From: Gordonia desulfuricans NBRC 100010
GTDB taxonomy: Bacteria > Actinomycetota > Actinomycetes > Mycobacteriales > Mycobacteriaceae
Direction: 5' to 3'
Assembly (NCBI RefSeq): GCF_001485495.1
Contig: NZ_BCNF01000041.1
Span: 1 to 41,431 of the forward strand
Length of the DNA stretch: 41,431 bases
In this document: positions 29,763 through 38,114 of the stretch, one piece after another
Numbering within the stretch: the stretch's first letter is position 1
Layout of the letters: each line of letters opens with the position of its first letter
Program-made: the position numbers and the translations under genes
Notes under the pieces: model-generated
The model's input: the letters and a program-made list of their open reading frames with translations, nothing else
Told to the model about the DNA's origin: nothing
Database searches by the model: none

Positions 29763-31691
29763 TCACGCAGTCGGACGTCGGGGACCGATCGCCACCGAAT
29801 GTCCGCCCAGCCGGAGTCCTCCCGGTGTCACGTCGTACTCGCCCCAGCCGAGCCGTACCGCCGACACCGACACCCCGCCGACGTCGACAGCGTCCTCTCC
29901 GAGGTTGCACACCACCGCCCATCGGCCACGGAACATCGCGAACCACCGGGCATCCTCGTCGAACTGCGTCGTGGTGGAACCGAAGTCCACTCCGGCGAAC
30001 GCCGGTTCGGTCTTGCGCAGGGAGATCAGATCGCGGTAGAACGCGAGCATCGCGGCGTGCTCGGGGAGTTCCCGTTCCGACCAGTCCAGCTTCGATCGCA
30101 GGAAGGTCTGCGGATCCTGGGGGTCGGGGATGTCGTCGGCGTCCCAGCCGTGGGCGGCGAACTCGGCCTTGCGTCCTCGGGCAGTGGCCTGCCCGAGCTC
30201 GGGCTCAGGGTGGGACGTGAAGTACTGGAACGGGGTTCGCGCCGCCCACTCCTCACCCATGAACAGCATCGGGGTGAAGGGGGAGAGCAGCACCAGGGCG
30301 GCCTTGATCGCGATCTGCCCGGCATCGAGGTAGGCGGTCGGCCGGTCGCCGATCGCGCGGTTGCCGATCTGATCGTGATCGCAGGTGTAGGCGAGCAGGG
30401 CGGTGGTGGGTAGGGTCGGCGGGATCGGGCGGCCGTGGTGGCGACCGCGGAACGACGAATACGTCCCGTCGTGGAAGAACCCTCCGCGCAACACCTTCGA
30501 CAACGATTCCAGGCTTCCGAAGTCGGCGTAGTAGCCCTGTCGTTCCCCCGACACCGCGGTGTGGATCACGTGATGGATGTCGTCGTCCCATTGCGCGGTG
30601 AGTCCGTAACCGCCGGCCTCGCGCGGGGTGAACAGGCGTGGATCGTTCAGATCGCTCTCGGCGATCAGCGACAGCGGACGGCCCACCTCCGCCGACAGCG
30701 CATCCGTCGCCTCGGCCAGGGCCTCGAGCAGATGCACCGCTCGATGGTCGACCAGCGCATGTACCGCGTCCAGACGCAGTGCGTCGACGTGGAATTCGTC
30801 GAACCACCGTAGCGCGTTCTCGACGATGAACCGTCGCACTTCGTCGGAATCGGGTCCGTCGAGATTGAGCGATGCCCCCCACCCGGTCGAACCCCCGAGA
30901 TACGGACCGAACTTCGACAGGTGATTGCCCGACGGTCCGAGATGGTTGTACACCACGTCGAGCACCACACCCAGCCCGCGGACATGGCATGCGTCGACGA
31001 AACGGGCGAATGCCTCCGGGCCGCCATAGGTCTCCTGCACGGCATACCAGCCGACCCCGTCATAGCCCCAGTTGTGGGTTCCGTTGAACGCGTTGACCGG
31101 AAGCGGTTCGACCAGGTCGACGCCCAGATCCACCAGGTCGTCGAGGTGTGCGATCGCGGCGTCGAATGTGCCGTCGGGAGTGAAGGTTCCGATGTGCAGC
31201 TCGTAGATCACCGCACCCCGCACGTCACGGCCGGCCCAGTGCGCGTCGTGCCACACCGCGTCGTCGACGGTGAACAGCGCCGACAGTCCGTGAATCCCTT
31301 CGGGCAGTCGCGCCGACCGCGGGTCGGGTACCGGATCGTCGACACCCGCCATCACGAATCCGTACCGCAGTCCCGGGCCGTCGACGACGCCGAGCGCGGC
31401 GAGTGCGCCGGGATCGGGTCGATACCAACCGGGTTCGTCGTCGGGGAGCATCGCCACAGTGGATCGTCCGGTCAGGTTCGGGGTGTCGACGACGAGGTGC
31501 AAGCGCTGCGCGCTCGGCGCCCAGACACGCACCTCGTCGAGCGTGCGAGGCGGACGGAACGGACGTGTCGGCGCGGTGTCGCAACGAGTCGGGCGTTTCT
31601 GCCCCGATTGCTTCTCCGCGATGGTTATCGTGGCGTCACCTGATCGGGTGTGGTCCCTCGCCGGGAGGCGACCATCCTGTGGTTCGCTCAT
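29763..31691 (-). CDS. treZ: TreZ, malto-oligosyltrehalose trehalohydrolase
   Basis: TreZ releases trehalose from maltooligosyl-trehalose made by TreY. The 642-residue product has an N-terminal CBM48/E-set domain (VRVWAPSAQRLHLVVD, about residue 52 onward) and a GH13 catalytic domain: DVVYNHLGPSGNH, the nucleophile Asp in DALRLDAVHAL (about 305), the acid/base Glu in LIAESDLND (about 345), and the third Asp in CDHDQIGNR (about 437). It ends with a short beta domain. ATG 31691 has AAGGTGAGG in front; it makes the protein about 50 residues longer than typical, so a downstream start is possible. treX and treY, often adjacent, are not in this window. Confidence 0.95.
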   Translation of the reverse strand: MSEPQDGRLPARDHTRSGDATITIAEKQSGQKRPTRCDTAPTRPFRPPRTLDEVRVWAPSAQRLHLVVDTPNLTGRSTVAMLPDDEPGWYRPDPGALAALGVVDGPGLRYGFVMAGVDDPVPDPRSARLPEGIHGLSALFTVDDAVWHDAHWAGRDVRGAVIYELHIGTFTPDGTFDAAIAHLDDLVDLGVDLVEPLPVNAFNGTHNWGYDGVGWYAVQETYGGPEAFARFVDACHVRGLGVVLDVVYNHLGPSGNHLSKFGPYLGGSTGWGASLNLDGPDSDEVRRFIVENALRWFDEFHVDALRLDAVHALVDHRAVHLLEALAEATDALSAEVGRPLSLIAESDLNDPRLFTPREAGGYGLTAQWDDDIHHVIHTAVSGERQGYYADFGSLESLSKVLRGGFFHDGTYSSFRGRHHGRPIPPTLPTTALLAYTCDHDQIGNRAIGDRPTAYLDAGQIAIKAALVLLSPFTPMLFMGEEWAARTPFQYFTSHPEPELGQATARGRKAEFAAHGWDADDIPDPQDPQTFLRSKLDWSERELPEHAAMLAFYRDLISLRKTEPAFAGVDFGSTTTQFDEDARWFAMFRGRWAVVCNLGEDAVDVGGVSVSAVRLGWGEYDVTPGGLRLGGHSVAIGPRRPTA

Positions 31692-31773
31692 CGTCCTCAC
31701 CTTAGGTTCGCGATGGGAGAACTGCAGGCCACACCGGGTGTGACCCATGCCATAAGAGACTAAGGCGGTGCGG

Positions 31774-31779
31774 TATATT
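31774..31779 (+). promoter_or_regulatory. Candidate -10 (TATATT) of the mce operon
   Basis: TATATT lies at 31774-31779 in a short AT-rich island of the 147-base treZ/mce divergent gap, 60 bases before the first mce-operon start. No good -35 is visible at the usual distance. No clear operator was found. Confidence 0.45.
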
Positions 31780-31838
31780 ACTGGCGACCAGGCCTGCCAG
31801 GGGGGCGACGCGATGGTTGAGAGACGCAGGGTTGGGGA

Positions 31839-32702
31839 TTGAGTACTGACGTGGAGGCTCCGGGGGATGGGGCCGCGGCAAAGGGCCGGGGGAAGCCGAA
31901 CGCGGCGACCACCTGGTTCCGTGAGCACGTGGTCGCCAGCTTCGAGACATTCGGTCGTCAGCTGGCGATGTTCGTCGAGGTCTTCAAGGTCCTGATCGAG
32001 GACATCGTCAAACGACGATTCCCGTTCGGCGAGTTCATCCGTCAATGTGCCTTCATGTCGAGCACCTCGGTGTTCCCGACCCTGCTGGTCGCCATCCCGA
32101 TCGGGGTGATCGTCTCGATCCAGGTCAGCAACATCGCCGGCCAGATCGGCGCGACGTCGTTCTCCGGCGCGGCCACCGGGCTCGGTGTGATCCGCCAGGG
32201 CGCCCCGCTGGTCACCTCACTGCTGCTGGCCGGCGCGGTGGGCTCGGCGATCGCCGCCGACCTCGGCTCCCGCACGATCCGCGACGAGATCGACGCGATG
32301 AAGGTGATGGGCGTCAACCCGGTGCAGCGCCTCATCTCACCGCGCCTGCTGGCCACCATGGTCGTCAGCTTCCTGCTCTGCGGCTTCGTCTGCTTCGTCG
32401 GATTCATCACCGGCTACGTCTTCAACGTCTACTTCCAGGGCGGCACACCAGGCAGTTACACCGGCACCTTCGCGGCGTTCGCCTCGGTGTCGGATCTGTT
32501 GTTCGCCCTGATCAAATCGGTGATATTCGGTGCGATCGTGGCCATCGTCGCCTGCGACCGCGGCCTCAACACCCGTGGTGGGCCCGCGGGTGTGGCGAAC
32601 TCGGTGAACGCCGCCGTCGTCAACTCGGTGCTCCTGCTGTTCACCGTCAACGTGGTCCTGACCCAGCTGTTCGCGATCCTCGTCCCGACGAAGGTGGTGT
32701 GA
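31839..32702 (+). CDS. yrbEA: YrbEA, Mce transporter permease (MlaE family)
   Basis: YrbE proteins are the membrane permeases of the Mce lipid importers. The 287-residue product has a cytoplasmic N-terminus of about 45 residues (amphipathic helix FETFGRQLAMFVEVFKVLIEDI) and five or six membrane segments. It carries the MlaE-family core: GATSFSGAATGLGVIRQGAPLVTSLLLAGAVGSAIAADLGSRTIRDEIDAMKVMGVNP, whose EIDAM loop is thought to contact the MceG ATPase. The start is TTG 31839, preceded by GGTTGGGGA. One base separates its stop from yrbEB. The gene opens the operon yrbEA-yrbEB-mceA-F. Confidence 0.95.
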   Translation: MSTDVEAPGDGAAAKGRGKPNAATTWFREHVVASFETFGRQLAMFVEVFKVLIEDIVKRRFPFGEFIRQCAFMSSTSVFPTLLVAIPIGVIVSIQVSNIAGQIGATSFSGAATGLGVIRQGAPLVTSLLLAGAVGSAIAADLGSRTIRDEIDAMKVMGVNPVQRLISPRLLATMVVSFLLCGFVCFVGFITGYVFNVYFQGGTPGSYTGTFAAFASVSDLLFALIKSVIFGAIVAIVACDRGLNTRGGPAGVANSVNAAVVNSVLLLFTVNVVLTQLFAILVPTKVV

Positions 32703-32703
32703 G

Positions 32704-33570
32704 ATGACCGCATCACGCTACGTACCGCCGCTGCTGCGCCCGGTCGAGGCGGCCAAGGGCGTCTACCGCGCCCCACGTGACGGCCTTGCCCAGATGGGTC
32801 ACCTGATCACCTTCCTGGTGCGGTCGATCGGCGCGGTGCCCATCGCATTCACCCACTACCGCAAGGAAGTCTGGCGTCTGCTCGCCGACGTGGCCTGGGG
32901 TAACGGCGCGATCGTCGTGGGTGGCGGCACCGTCGGTGTCATGGTGATCCTCGGGGTCATGGGCGGCGCGACCGTCGGCATCGAGGGGTTCACCGCCCTG
33001 CACCTGCTCGGTATGGACCCGGTGACCGGAGCGCTGTCGGCGTTCGCCACCACCCGCGAGATCGCTCCGCTGCTGGCGGCGACGGCGTTCACCGCCCAGT
33101 CCGGATGCCGGTTCACCGCCCAGCTCGGGTCCATGCGGATCAGCGAGGAGATCGACGCGCTCGAGTCCATCGCCATCCGCCCGCTGCCGTACCTGGTGAC
33201 CACCCGGATGTCGGCGGCCGTCCTCGCGATCGTGCCGCTGTACTCGGTGTCGCTGGCCGCGAACTACCTCGCCTGCCAGATCATGTTCCAGCTGCAGAGC
33301 GGGCAGGGCAACGGCAACTACCTGAACTACTTCCATTCCTTCCTGGTCTCGCCGGACATGCTGTTCTCCTTCCTCAAGGTGATCGTGTTCGTCCTGCTGA
33401 CCACCTTCATCCAGTGCTACTACGGGTACTTCGCCTCCGGCGGTCCCGAAGGAGTGGGAGTGGCGGCCGGCCACGCGATCCGGCTGGCGATCATCGTGAT
33501 CGTCTTCGCGAATCTGATCATGACGCTGGTGTTCTGGGGAACATCACCCGGCATCAAGATCTCGGGTTAG
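32704..33570 (+). CDS. yrbEB: YrbEB, Mce transporter permease (MlaE family)
   Basis: This is the second permease half of the importer. The 288-residue product has the same fold as YrbEA: a short N-terminal helix, several membrane segments and the family core GALSAFATTREIAPLLAATAFTAQSGCRFTAQLGSMRISEEIDALESIAIRP. It ends with two membrane segments and ALVFWGT-type tail residues. ATG 32704 follows the yrbEA stop by one base. The mceA ATG comes nine bases after this stop with GGGGGCGG in between. The two YrbE subunits are expected to form the transmembrane dimer driven by MceG, which is absent from this window. Confidence 0.95.
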   Translation: MTASRYVPPLLRPVEAAKGVYRAPRDGLAQMGHLITFLVRSIGAVPIAFTHYRKEVWRLLADVAWGNGAIVVGGGTVGVMVILGVMGGATVGIEGFTALHLLGMDPVTGALSAFATTREIAPLLAATAFTAQSGCRFTAQLGSMRISEEIDALESIAIRPLPYLVTTRMSAAVLAIVPLYSVSLAANYLACQIMFQLQSGQGNGNYLNYFHSFLVSPDMLFSFLKVIVFVLLTTFIQCYYGYFASGGPEGVGVAAGHAIRLAIIVIVFANLIMTLVFWGTSPGIKISG

Positions 33571-33578
33571 GGGGCGGC

Positions 33579-34955
33579 ATGCAGATCTCCACCGATGGCG
33601 CCAACCCGTCGCTGCTGGCCTATGTGCTGCGCGGCCTGGCCTTCGTGATCGCCCTGGCGATCCTGTTCGTGTTGCTGTTCATGCGCTATCAGGGCGTGTT
33701 CACCCAGACCGTCTCGGTGGACTCGCAGCTCACCGACGTCGGCGACGGCCTCAACGACGGCGCCGACGTCCGCTACAACGGCCTGATCGTCGGGCAGGTC
33801 ACCGGCGTGCGACTGGCCGACGGTCAATCCGGCACCGGTGGGCAGGCGTTGCGGCAGGTCGACATGGACATCCTGCCCGGCCAGGCAGACGGTATCCCGG
33901 CCAATGTCACCGCCCGCACCGTCCCGTCGAACCTGTTCGGCGTCAACTCCGTCGAGCTGGTCCAGCCGGGCGATCCGGCGCAGCAGCACCTGGAATCGGG
34001 GGCCACCATCCCCGCCGACCGCACTCTGGAGACGGTCAAACTGCAGGACGCCCAGAATCAGCTCCGCACCCTGCTCAACGCGGTGCCCCCGGAACAGCTC
34101 GCCGCGGTCCTGGGCACCATCGCCGACGCCCTCAACGGTGGCGGTCAGGTGTTCGGCATGTTCGTCGGGGTCCTCGACCAGTACTTCAAGACGATCAACG
34201 ACCAGTTCCCGCCCGGTGCGCCGTCGGGTTTCGACAACTTCAACAACTCGGTACGCGGACTGGCCCAGTCGTCGCCGCAACTGCTCGACACGCTCGGCCG
34301 CAGCGTCATCCCGGCCATGACGATCGCCGAGAACCGGGACTCGCTGACCGCACTGCTGTCGGCGGCGCAGAGCGTCACCGACGAGGTGCAGGCACTGTTC
34401 GCCGCCAACGGTGACGCGGGCAAACGCGTCGTCGCCGACGCCAACACGATGCTCGGTGCGGCCGTCTACCACGAGGGTGCGCTGCCACAGGCGCTGACCG
34501 CGCTGAATAACCTCGCGGCCAAGGTGCTCACCGTGTTCACCGGTGTCAACGGGCACGCCCAGCTCAACATCGGCGTCAGCTTCAGCGCCTTCCAGCGCTA
34601 CACCCGGCAGAACTGCCCGGTCTACAACGGCGGCCCCTACGGTCAGCTGCGCGGCCCCGGCTGCGTCGGACCGGGCACCGGAACCGGACCCACCAGCTCC
34701 GGACCGCTGCTGGTGTACCCGCAGGACGGGATGCGGCGCAACGCCGCCCGCCCGGCCGGATCGGTCACCACCGGCACCGACAACCAGACCCTGCAGACCG
34801 CGCTCAACCGCAAGCCGTCGGCCGCCGACACCCTGATGCTCGGCCCGCTGGTCCAGTCGGTGACACCCACCCAGACCGCGCCCACCCAGACCGCACCCAC
34901 CCAGACCGCACCCACCCAGACCGCACCCGCCGGGCCGAACGGAGGGGGACGATGA
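33579..34955 (+). CDS. mceA: MceA, substrate-binding subunit of Mce importer
   Basis: Mce proteins form the periplasmic-side lipid-binding tube of the importer. The 458-residue product has a single N-terminal membrane anchor (about 14-35, LRGLAFVIALAILFVLLFMR), the MlaD/Mce domain (about 44-120, SVDSQLTDVGDGLNDGADVRYNGLIVGQVTGV), and a long helical Mce1-type region with SPQLLDTLGRSVIPAM. Its C-terminus is Gly/Pro/Thr-rich with four PTQTA units and GCVGPGTGTGPT. ATG 33579, with a G-rich ribosome site, was chosen because longer forms would run through yrbEB. The stop overlaps mceB (ATGA). Confidence 0.93.
   Translation: MQISTDGANPSLLAYVLRGLAFVIALAILFVLLFMRYQGVFTQTVSVDSQLTDVGDGLNDGADVRYNGLIVGQVTGVRLADGQSGTGGQALRQVDMDILPGQADGIPANVTARTVPSNLFGVNSVELVQPGDPAQQHLESGATIPADRTLETVKLQDAQNQLRTLLNAVPPEQLAAVLGTIADALNGGGQVFGMFVGVLDQYFKTINDQFPPGAPSGFDNFNNSVRGLAQSSPQLLDTLGRSVIPAMTIAENRDSLTALLSAAQSVTDEVQALFAANGDAGKRVVADANTMLGAAVYHEGALPQALTALNNLAAKVLTVFTGVNGHAQLNIGVSFSAFQRYTRQNCPVYNGGPYGQLRGPGCVGPGTGTGPTSSGPLLVYPQDGMRRNAARPAGSVTTGTDNQTLQTALNRKPSAADTLMLGPLVQSVTPTQTAPTQTAPTQTAPTQTAPAGPNGGGR
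34866..34925 (+). repeat. 15-bp in-frame repeats coding PTQTA at the MceA C-terminus
   Basis: Four tandem 15-base units (CCCACCCAGACCGCR) encode PTQTA four times, just before the MceA stop. The frame is preserved, so the number may vary among strains. Confidence 0.9.
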
Positions 34956-35983
34956 GCGCCGGTCACGCCACGATCCGCAAACCGCTGATCGGGTTCTCCC
35001 TGTTCGCCGTCGTGGCGCTGCTGTTGACCTACGTCATCTACTCGACGCTGGAACGGTCGGTGTCGGGCGAGACCACGGGGTTCAGCACCACCTTCTCCGA
35101 CGCATCCGGCCTCGCCGTCGGCGACGACGTCCGCATGGCCGGGGTGCGGGTGGGTCGCGTCCAGGCGATCGAACTCGACGGCGGCAAGGCCAAGGTGTCG
35201 TTCGAGGTGCAGGACAACCAGCCCATGTACACCACCACGCAGGCCGCGATCCGCTACCAGAACCTGATCGGCCAGCGCTACCTCGCGTTGAGCCTCGCCG
35301 ACGGTGATGCGCAGCCGTTGTCGGCCGGATCGAGTCTGCAACAGCCGTCGGAGGATTCCTTCGACGTCACCAAACTGCTCGCCGGGTTCCAGCCGGTGTT
35401 CGACACGCTCACCCCCGAGCAGGTCAACGACCTGTCCAACGGATTGCTGCAGGCCTTCCAGGGTGACACCGTGTCGTTGAGCAACACCGTGGCCCAGGTG
35501 GGAAAGATGGCCTCGGACATGGCCGATCGCGATGTGGTGATCGGGGCGATCATCGACAACCTGAGCAGCGTGATGCGTGACCTGTCCCGGCAGGGCGACC
35601 AGGTCGGCACGCTCATCGACTCGGTCAAGCAGGTCGTCGAGAGTCTCAACGCACATTCGGCGCAGTTCGGTCAGGCCGTCAGCCAGATCGGCGACACCGC
35701 AGCCGGGTTCGCCGACGTGCTCAGCCAGACCCGCGGTGACCTGGCCCAGGCGGCGACCTCGGCCGACCAGGCCACCGCCAAACTGATCGGCAACGGCGCC
35801 AAGCTCGACCGGATGGCCATCGACCTGCCGATCTTCCTCGGACATTTCCCGATGGTGCTCGGCGAGGGGGCCTACCTGAACATCTACGCGTGCGATCTCG
35901 ACATCGCGATCGGTGACGTGTTGTTCCCGCCGGGGATCATCAACAAGATCGGCGGCACCAAGCATTCGGTGGTGTGCCGATGA
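34952..35983 (+). CDS. mceB: MceB, subunit of Mce importer
   Basis: The 343-residue product has an N-terminal membrane anchor (about 10-30, LIGFSLFAVVALLLTYVIYS), the Mce domain (about 40-115, TTGFSTTFSDASGLAVGDDVRMAGVRVGRVQ), and a helical tail (GQAVSQIGDTAAGFADVLSQ) ending in PPGIINKIGGTKHSVVCR. This end, with a Cys near the last residue, matches MceB-type proteins. It overlaps mceA by four bases at the start and mceC by four bases at the end, so the operon is translated as a coupled series. Confidence 0.93.
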   Translation: MSAGHATIRKPLIGFSLFAVVALLLTYVIYSTLERSVSGETTGFSTTFSDASGLAVGDDVRMAGVRVGRVQAIELDGGKAKVSFEVQDNQPMYTTTQAAIRYQNLIGQRYLALSLADGDAQPLSAGSSLQQPSEDSFDVTKLLAGFQPVFDTLTPEQVNDLSNGLLQAFQGDTVSLSNTVAQVGKMASDMADRDVVIGAIIDNLSSVMRDLSRQGDQVGTLIDSVKQVVESLNAHSAQFGQAVSQIGDTAAGFADVLSQTRGDLAQAATSADQATAKLIGNGAKLDRMAIDLPIFLGHFPMVLGEGAYLNIYACDLDIAIGDVLFPPGIINKIGGTKHSVVCR

Positions 35984-36972
35984 GGTCACGTCTGCGTCGC
36001 AGCTTCGACGGCAACCGCCGACTCTGGTACGGCCTGGTGGGTGCTGTCGTGATCGTCGCGCTGGTGCTCGGCGTCACCGCGCTCGCCGAGGCCGACCTCG
36101 GCAAGAAGACCTACACCGCCGATTTCGCGCAGGCCGGCGGCATCCGTCCCGGCGACAAGGTGCGTGTGGCCGGTATCGACGTCGGGAAGGTCGCCGCGAC
36201 CGAGCTGCAGGGCAACCACGTCCACATGACCATGAAGGTCGACCGCGACGTCGACGTCACCTCCAACGGCTCCGCCGAGATCAAGCTGTCCACCCTGCTC
36301 GGGCAGCGGTATGTCGATGTGTCCCTGGGGAACTCACCCGATCCGGCACCCGGCGACGTGATCTCCGAGACCCGGGTGCCCTACGACCTGCAGAAGACCA
36401 TCGAGAAGGGCACCCCGATCCTCGAGGGCATCGACGACGCCGAGCTGTCGCAGAGTGTGCGAGCACTGAACCGCCAGCTCGCCGGGGCCCCGGCGGTGAC
36501 CAAACCCACCCTCGACGCGCTGACCCGGATGTCGGACATCATCACCAGCCGTCGCGACCAGATCAACCAGCTGGTGATCGACACCCGTACCGTCACCTCG
36601 ATCGTCAACGACTCGCAGACCCAGCTCGCGGTGATCGTCGGACAGGGGGCACAGCTCACCCAGAAGATCGTCGCCCGTGAGTCGCTGGTGACCAAGCTGC
36701 TCGACGGGATCGCCGCGCTCACCGAGCAGGCGAAGGCCCTCGCGGCCGAGAACGGCAATCAGTTCGCGCCGATCATGGCCAACCTCAACACGATCAGTCA
36801 GGGCCTGGAGAAGAACCGTGCGAACCTGCGCAAGCTGCTGGAGATCCTGCCGGTGACCGCACGTCTGACCAACAACATCCTCGGCGACGGACCGTACGCC
36901 AACGGATATCTGCCGTGGGGGATCTTCCCCGACAACTGGCTGTGCCTGGCCCGGGTGGTGGACGGATGCTGA
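35980..36972 (+). CDS. mceC: MceC, subunit of Mce importer
   Basis: The 330-residue product has a basic N-terminus, one membrane anchor (about 16-38, LWYGLVGAVVIVALVLGVTAL), the Mce domain (about 46-125, YTADFAQAGGIRPGDKVRVAGIDVGKV), and a helical region with repeated Gln/Thr/Asp residues. Its end, GPYANGYLPWGIFPDNWLCLARVVDGC, carries two Cys, as Mce C-subunits tend to. ATG 35980 overlaps the mceB stop (ATGA); GTG 35974 is an alternative. The last codons overlap the mceD start by seven bases. Confidence 0.92.
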   Translation: MRSRLRRSFDGNRRLWYGLVGAVVIVALVLGVTALAEADLGKKTYTADFAQAGGIRPGDKVRVAGIDVGKVAATELQGNHVHMTMKVDRDVDVTSNGSAEIKLSTLLGQRYVDVSLGNSPDPAPGDVISETRVPYDLQKTIEKGTPILEGIDDAELSQSVRALNRQLAGAPAVTKPTLDALTRMSDIITSRRDQINQLVIDTRTVTSIVNDSQTQLAVIVGQGAQLTQKIVARESLVTKLLDGIAALTEQAKALAAENGNQFAPIMANLNTISQGLEKNRANLRKLLEILPVTARLTNNILGDGPYANGYLPWGIFPDNWLCLARVVDGC

Positions 36973-38114
36973 CCTCGACGACCGAATCGGCGACCACTGC
37001 GGGCACCGACGCCGCCGTGCTCCGACGCCGCCGCATCTGGGCCCCCGCGGTCCTGGTGCTGCTGGCCGTCGGTCTGCTGTCGGGATGCTCGCTGATCCCG
37101 GCCGGATGGAAAGCCGCGGCCGGACAGGCCATCGAGGTGTCGGTGTTCTTCCCGAACGTGGCAGGCCTGCACACCACCAACGACGTTGCGGTGCTGGGTA
37201 TGCCGGTGGGGCAGATCACCAAGATCGAGCCGCAGGGCAACCGCGTCAAGGTCACCTTCACCCTCGACAAGGACGTCCCGGTACCCGCCGACGCCACGGC
37301 CGCGATCGTCAACACCTCGATCGTCACCACCCGGCACATCGAGCTCACCCCCGCCTACTCCGGTGGGGCACGGCTCGAGGACGGCGCGGTGATGCAGAAC
37401 GAGGGAATGAGCCCGGTGTCGGTGGGCGACCTGTTCGACGCCGTCGACAACCTCATGGTGTCGTTGTCGGGGGATGCGCCGGGGGAGGGCCCGGTCGCCG
37501 ACATGATCGACATCACCGCCGGGATCACCGGCGGCAACGGGGAACGGCTGCAGGAGGCCATCAACCAGCTCGGCAGCGCCTCACAGGTGGTGGCAGGCAA
37601 CGGCGACGGGATCGTCGAGATCGTGAAGTCGGTGCAGTCGCTGACCGCGGCACTGACCGCCAACTACCCCAAGATGAAGGCGTTCTCGTCGTCGCTGAAC
37701 CAGGTCAGCGAGATGCTGGGCAGGCAGTCACCCGGTCTGGTCGCCACCCTCGCCGACCTCAACCAGACGCTGCTCAACACCTCGGAGTTCCTGCACAACA
37801 ACAGTTCTGCCATCGGGTCGTCCACCGGACGGCTCGCCGCGCTCGCCGAGAACCTGAGTGACTACTCGAGGCAGGTGGTCGAGACCATCGACGTCGGACC
37901 GTTGCTGTTCCAGAACCTGTCGAACTCGGTGTCGGCGGAGCAGGGCGCGTGGCGGGCGCAGGTGCTGCTGGACAAGTCGCTGCTCGACAACCAGCTGCTG
38001 TCGCAGTTCTGCCGGACGATCAACCTGCAGAAGAACGGTTGTGAGACCGGGCAACTCGCCGATTTCGGGCCGGACCTGGGTGTGTTCTCCGCACTGTTGG
38101 AGCTGAGCAAATGA
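36966..38114 (+). CDS. mceD: MceD, subunit of Mce importer, with a lipobox
   Basis: The 382-residue product begins with a Thr/Ala-rich leader and RRRR (20-23), then a hydrophobic segment ending in LLSGC, a consensus lipobox with Cys41. The Mce domain follows (about 52-130, VSVFFPNVAGLHTTNDVAVLGMPVGQIT), then a helical tail (SSSLNQVSEMLGRQSPGLV) ending FCRTINLQKNGCETG and LLELSK. In mycobacterial mce operons the lipoprotein is the E subunit, so a lipobox here as well is unusual. ATG 36966 overlaps mceC by seven bases; mceE overlaps its end by four. The subunit letter is from position in the operon. Confidence 0.9.
   Translation: MLTSTTESATTAGTDAAVLRRRRIWAPAVLVLLAVGLLSGCSLIPAGWKAAAGQAIEVSVFFPNVAGLHTTNDVAVLGMPVGQITKIEPQGNRVKVTFTLDKDVPVPADATAAIVNTSIVTTRHIELTPAYSGGARLEDGAVMQNEGMSPVSVGDLFDAVDNLMVSLSGDAPGEGPVADMIDITAGITGGNGERLQEAINQLGSASQVVAGNGDGIVEIVKSVQSLTAALTANYPKMKAFSSSLNQVSEMLGRQSPGLVATLADLNQTLLNTSEFLHNNSSAIGSSTGRLAALAENLSDYSRQVVETIDVGPLLFQNLSNSVSAEQGAWRAQVLLDKSLLDNQLLSQFCRTINLQKNGCETGQLADFGPDLGVFSALLELSK

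Noticed and set aside
29400-30220. Open frames beginning MSRDRADRRGPVSKPG in the repeat patch
   Set aside because: The identical start arises because the frame begins inside both copies of the interspersed repeat; the frames then run into antisense treZ.
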